A DNA stretch of 64,000 nt. Origin: an uncultured Actinomycetes bacterium (GTDB taxonomy: Bacteria > Actinomycetota > Acidimicrobiia > Acidimicrobiales > RAAP-2). The stretch is from assembly GCA_903871335.1 (NCBI GenBank), contig CAIQGE010000010.1:62001-126000 (forward strand). Direction: 5' to 3'. Positions 63,076 through 64,000 of this stretch are shown one piece after another (positions within the stretch are counted from its first letter, which is position 1; the number at the start of each line of letters is the position of its first letter). The position numbers and the translations under genes are program-made. The notes under the pieces were generated by a model. The model had not been told where the DNA came from, ran no database searches, and saw only the letters and a program-made list of their open reading frames with translations.

Positions 63076-63077
63076 GA

Positions 63078-63647
63078 CTACGCCTCACCCGTGAACTTGT
63101 AGACACCACCAAGATTCCGGTAGCGCTCGTTGACGTCGAGTCCGTAACCCACCACGAAATCGGCGGGAATCGAAAATCCGATGTACCGAATGTCCTGTTC
63201 GACACGCTGAATCTCTTCTTTGAACAACAACGCACACACTTCGAGGCTGAGAGGCTTTCGCGCGCCGAGATATTTACGTAAGTAATTGAGGGTGAGTCCC
63301 GTGTCGACGACGTCCTCGACGATCAGCACGTGTCGATTCGACAATTCGGCGTCCAGATCCTTGACAATGCGCACCACCCCGCTCGACTTCGTCGATGCCC
63401 CGTACGAGGACACGGCCATAAAGTCCACGTCGACGGGCAGCTCAATAGCACGAATGAGATCGCTCATGAAGACCATGGCGCCCTTCAACACTCCGACGAG
63501 CAGCGGCGGATTGTCCGCGTAGTCACGCGTAATGTCCGCACCCAGTTCCCGTACCCGGGAGGAAACCTGATCGGGGGAAATGATCGTCTCGCCGATCTCG
63601 TGGGCGGCCCACGACGGAACGACGTGGGCGGAGTTGTCGGCAGTCAT
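63078..63647 (-). CDS. hpt: Hypoxanthine phosphoribosyltransferase
   Basis: The 189-residue purine-salvage enzyme has [18 protein letters not shown] near residue 50, and the PRPP motif [17 protein letters not shown], plus [14 protein letters not shown]. It lies 18 bp after tilS, the common tilS-hpt pair. Confidence 0.96.
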   Translation of the reverse strand: MTADNSAHVVPSWAAHEIGETIISPDQVSSRVRELGADITRDYADNPPLLVGVLKGAMVFMSDLIRAIELPVDVDFMAVSSYGASTKSSGVVRIVKDLDAELSNRHVLIVEDVVDTGLTLNYLRKYLGARKPLSLEVCALLFKEEIQRVEQDIRYIGFSIPADFVVGYGLDVNERYRNLGGVYKFTGEA

Positions 63648-63665
63648 CGAGGCCAGCGTAGTGGG

Positions 63666-64000
63666 TCACTCCGAGATTAATGAGAGGTGCTGATCGCGAC
63701 GTTGCAGCCGGCGACCCCCCGACAACTGCGTGGCGACGACGTCACCGTGGACGACCGCGAGTGCCCGATCGATCTCGTCAGCCGACGGTGGGTGTTCACC
63801 GTCGCCGGCGTCGACGGAGCGCAAATGGAATCGCAGCCAACGGCGTAACAGCGCCGGGGGCCAGGTGCGCAAGTCACGACAGCTGACCTCGTCAATCGAC
63901 ATCTCACGAAGAGGTGCGGTCAGTTCGTCGAGGTAGGCGCGGTCGTCCCCGGCCACGTGTGCGAGGCGCGCAAGGAGGGGAACCAGGTCGCGACGAGCGG
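63666..64000 (-). CDS. tilS: tRNA(Ile)-lysidine synthase, C-terminal part (partial)
   Basis: Only the last 110 residues are in the window; the gene runs past the edge. The sequence PLLARLAHVAGDDRAYLDEL, ALLRRWLRFHLRSV and PSADEIDRALAVVHGDVVATQLSGGRRLQRRDQHL matches the middle/C-terminal TilS domain in Actinobacteria, and the hpt neighbour supports it. The N-terminal ATP-pyrophosphatase part cannot be checked. Confidence 0.85.
   Translation of the reverse strand, partial: ARRDLVPLLARLAHVAGDDRAYLDELTAPLREMSIDEVSCRDLRTWPPALLRRWLRFHLRSVDAGDGEHPPSADEIDRALAVVHGDVVATQLSGGRRLQRRDQHLSLISE

Overview
The window is a stretch of bacterial chromosome of roughly 60% GC, with dense genes, many 4-bp start/stop overlaps, and little mobile DNA. 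The gene set points to an actinobacterium. It has actinobacterial-type HemQ and GpgS, several mycothiol-type (maleylpyruvate isomerase/DinB) proteins, CarD, a BlaI/M56 pair, and many promoters that look leaderless. The arrangement (thrC-moaD-groEL; carD-ispD-ispF-rlmB; tilS-hpt-fol-panC-coaX-lysS) fits an Acidimicrobiia-like lineage. That placement is inference, since no rRNA or other decisive marker is present.

Layout. 1-5.7 kb: an Lhr-type helicase (cut by the window edge) coupled to a 43-residue membrane protein, two unknown coupled genes, typA and tRNA-Ser. 5.7-8.6 kb: a small accessory patch beside the tRNA with a strong inverted repeat, a transposase-like remnant, an AbiEi-like/Fic fusion and an unknown Cys-pair protein. 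8.6-14 kb: an SDR, a PhnY/TmpA-PhnZ/TmpB-like pair that looks like an oxidative phosphonate-degrading operon, pheA, a hydrolase and a PLP decarboxylase. 14-33.5 kb: a long run of small single-gene functions (acetyltransferases, SRPBCC, PaiB-like, DUF4188, TetR, ClC channel, DinB/MDMPI, TauD, VOC, YciI, methyltransferases, CYTH, DUF1272, NUDIX), often ending in convergent overlaps.

33.5-38.4 kb: hemQ, ctaG, blaI, an M56 protease, two PCuAC-like proteins and SCO1. This looks like one haem/copper/cytochrome-oxidase assembly neighbourhood. The three copper genes carry a TACTAC...GTAGTA palindrome whose first base lies exactly 24 nt before each start codon, and ctaG/blaI share a long palindrome, which suggests one BlaI-type regulon. 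38.4-43.6 kb: CIRCE-controlled groEL behind moaD-thrC, gpgS, a LytR_C protein and tRNA-Thr. 43.6-54 kb: a secreted YVTN beta-propeller, mscL, rlmB-ispF-ispD, carD, radA, clpC and a polyprenyl diphosphate synthase. 54-56.4 kb: a large secreted Cys-repeat protein. 56.5-64 kb: one long minus-strand vitamin operon (tilS-hpt-folE-folP-PTP-like-folB-folK-DUF2520-panC-coaX-lysS).

The most interesting signals are the BlaI/copper regulon, the phosphonate oxidation pair, the AbiEi-like/Fic fusion, and the apparently catalytically dead phosphatase-like protein inside the folate operon.
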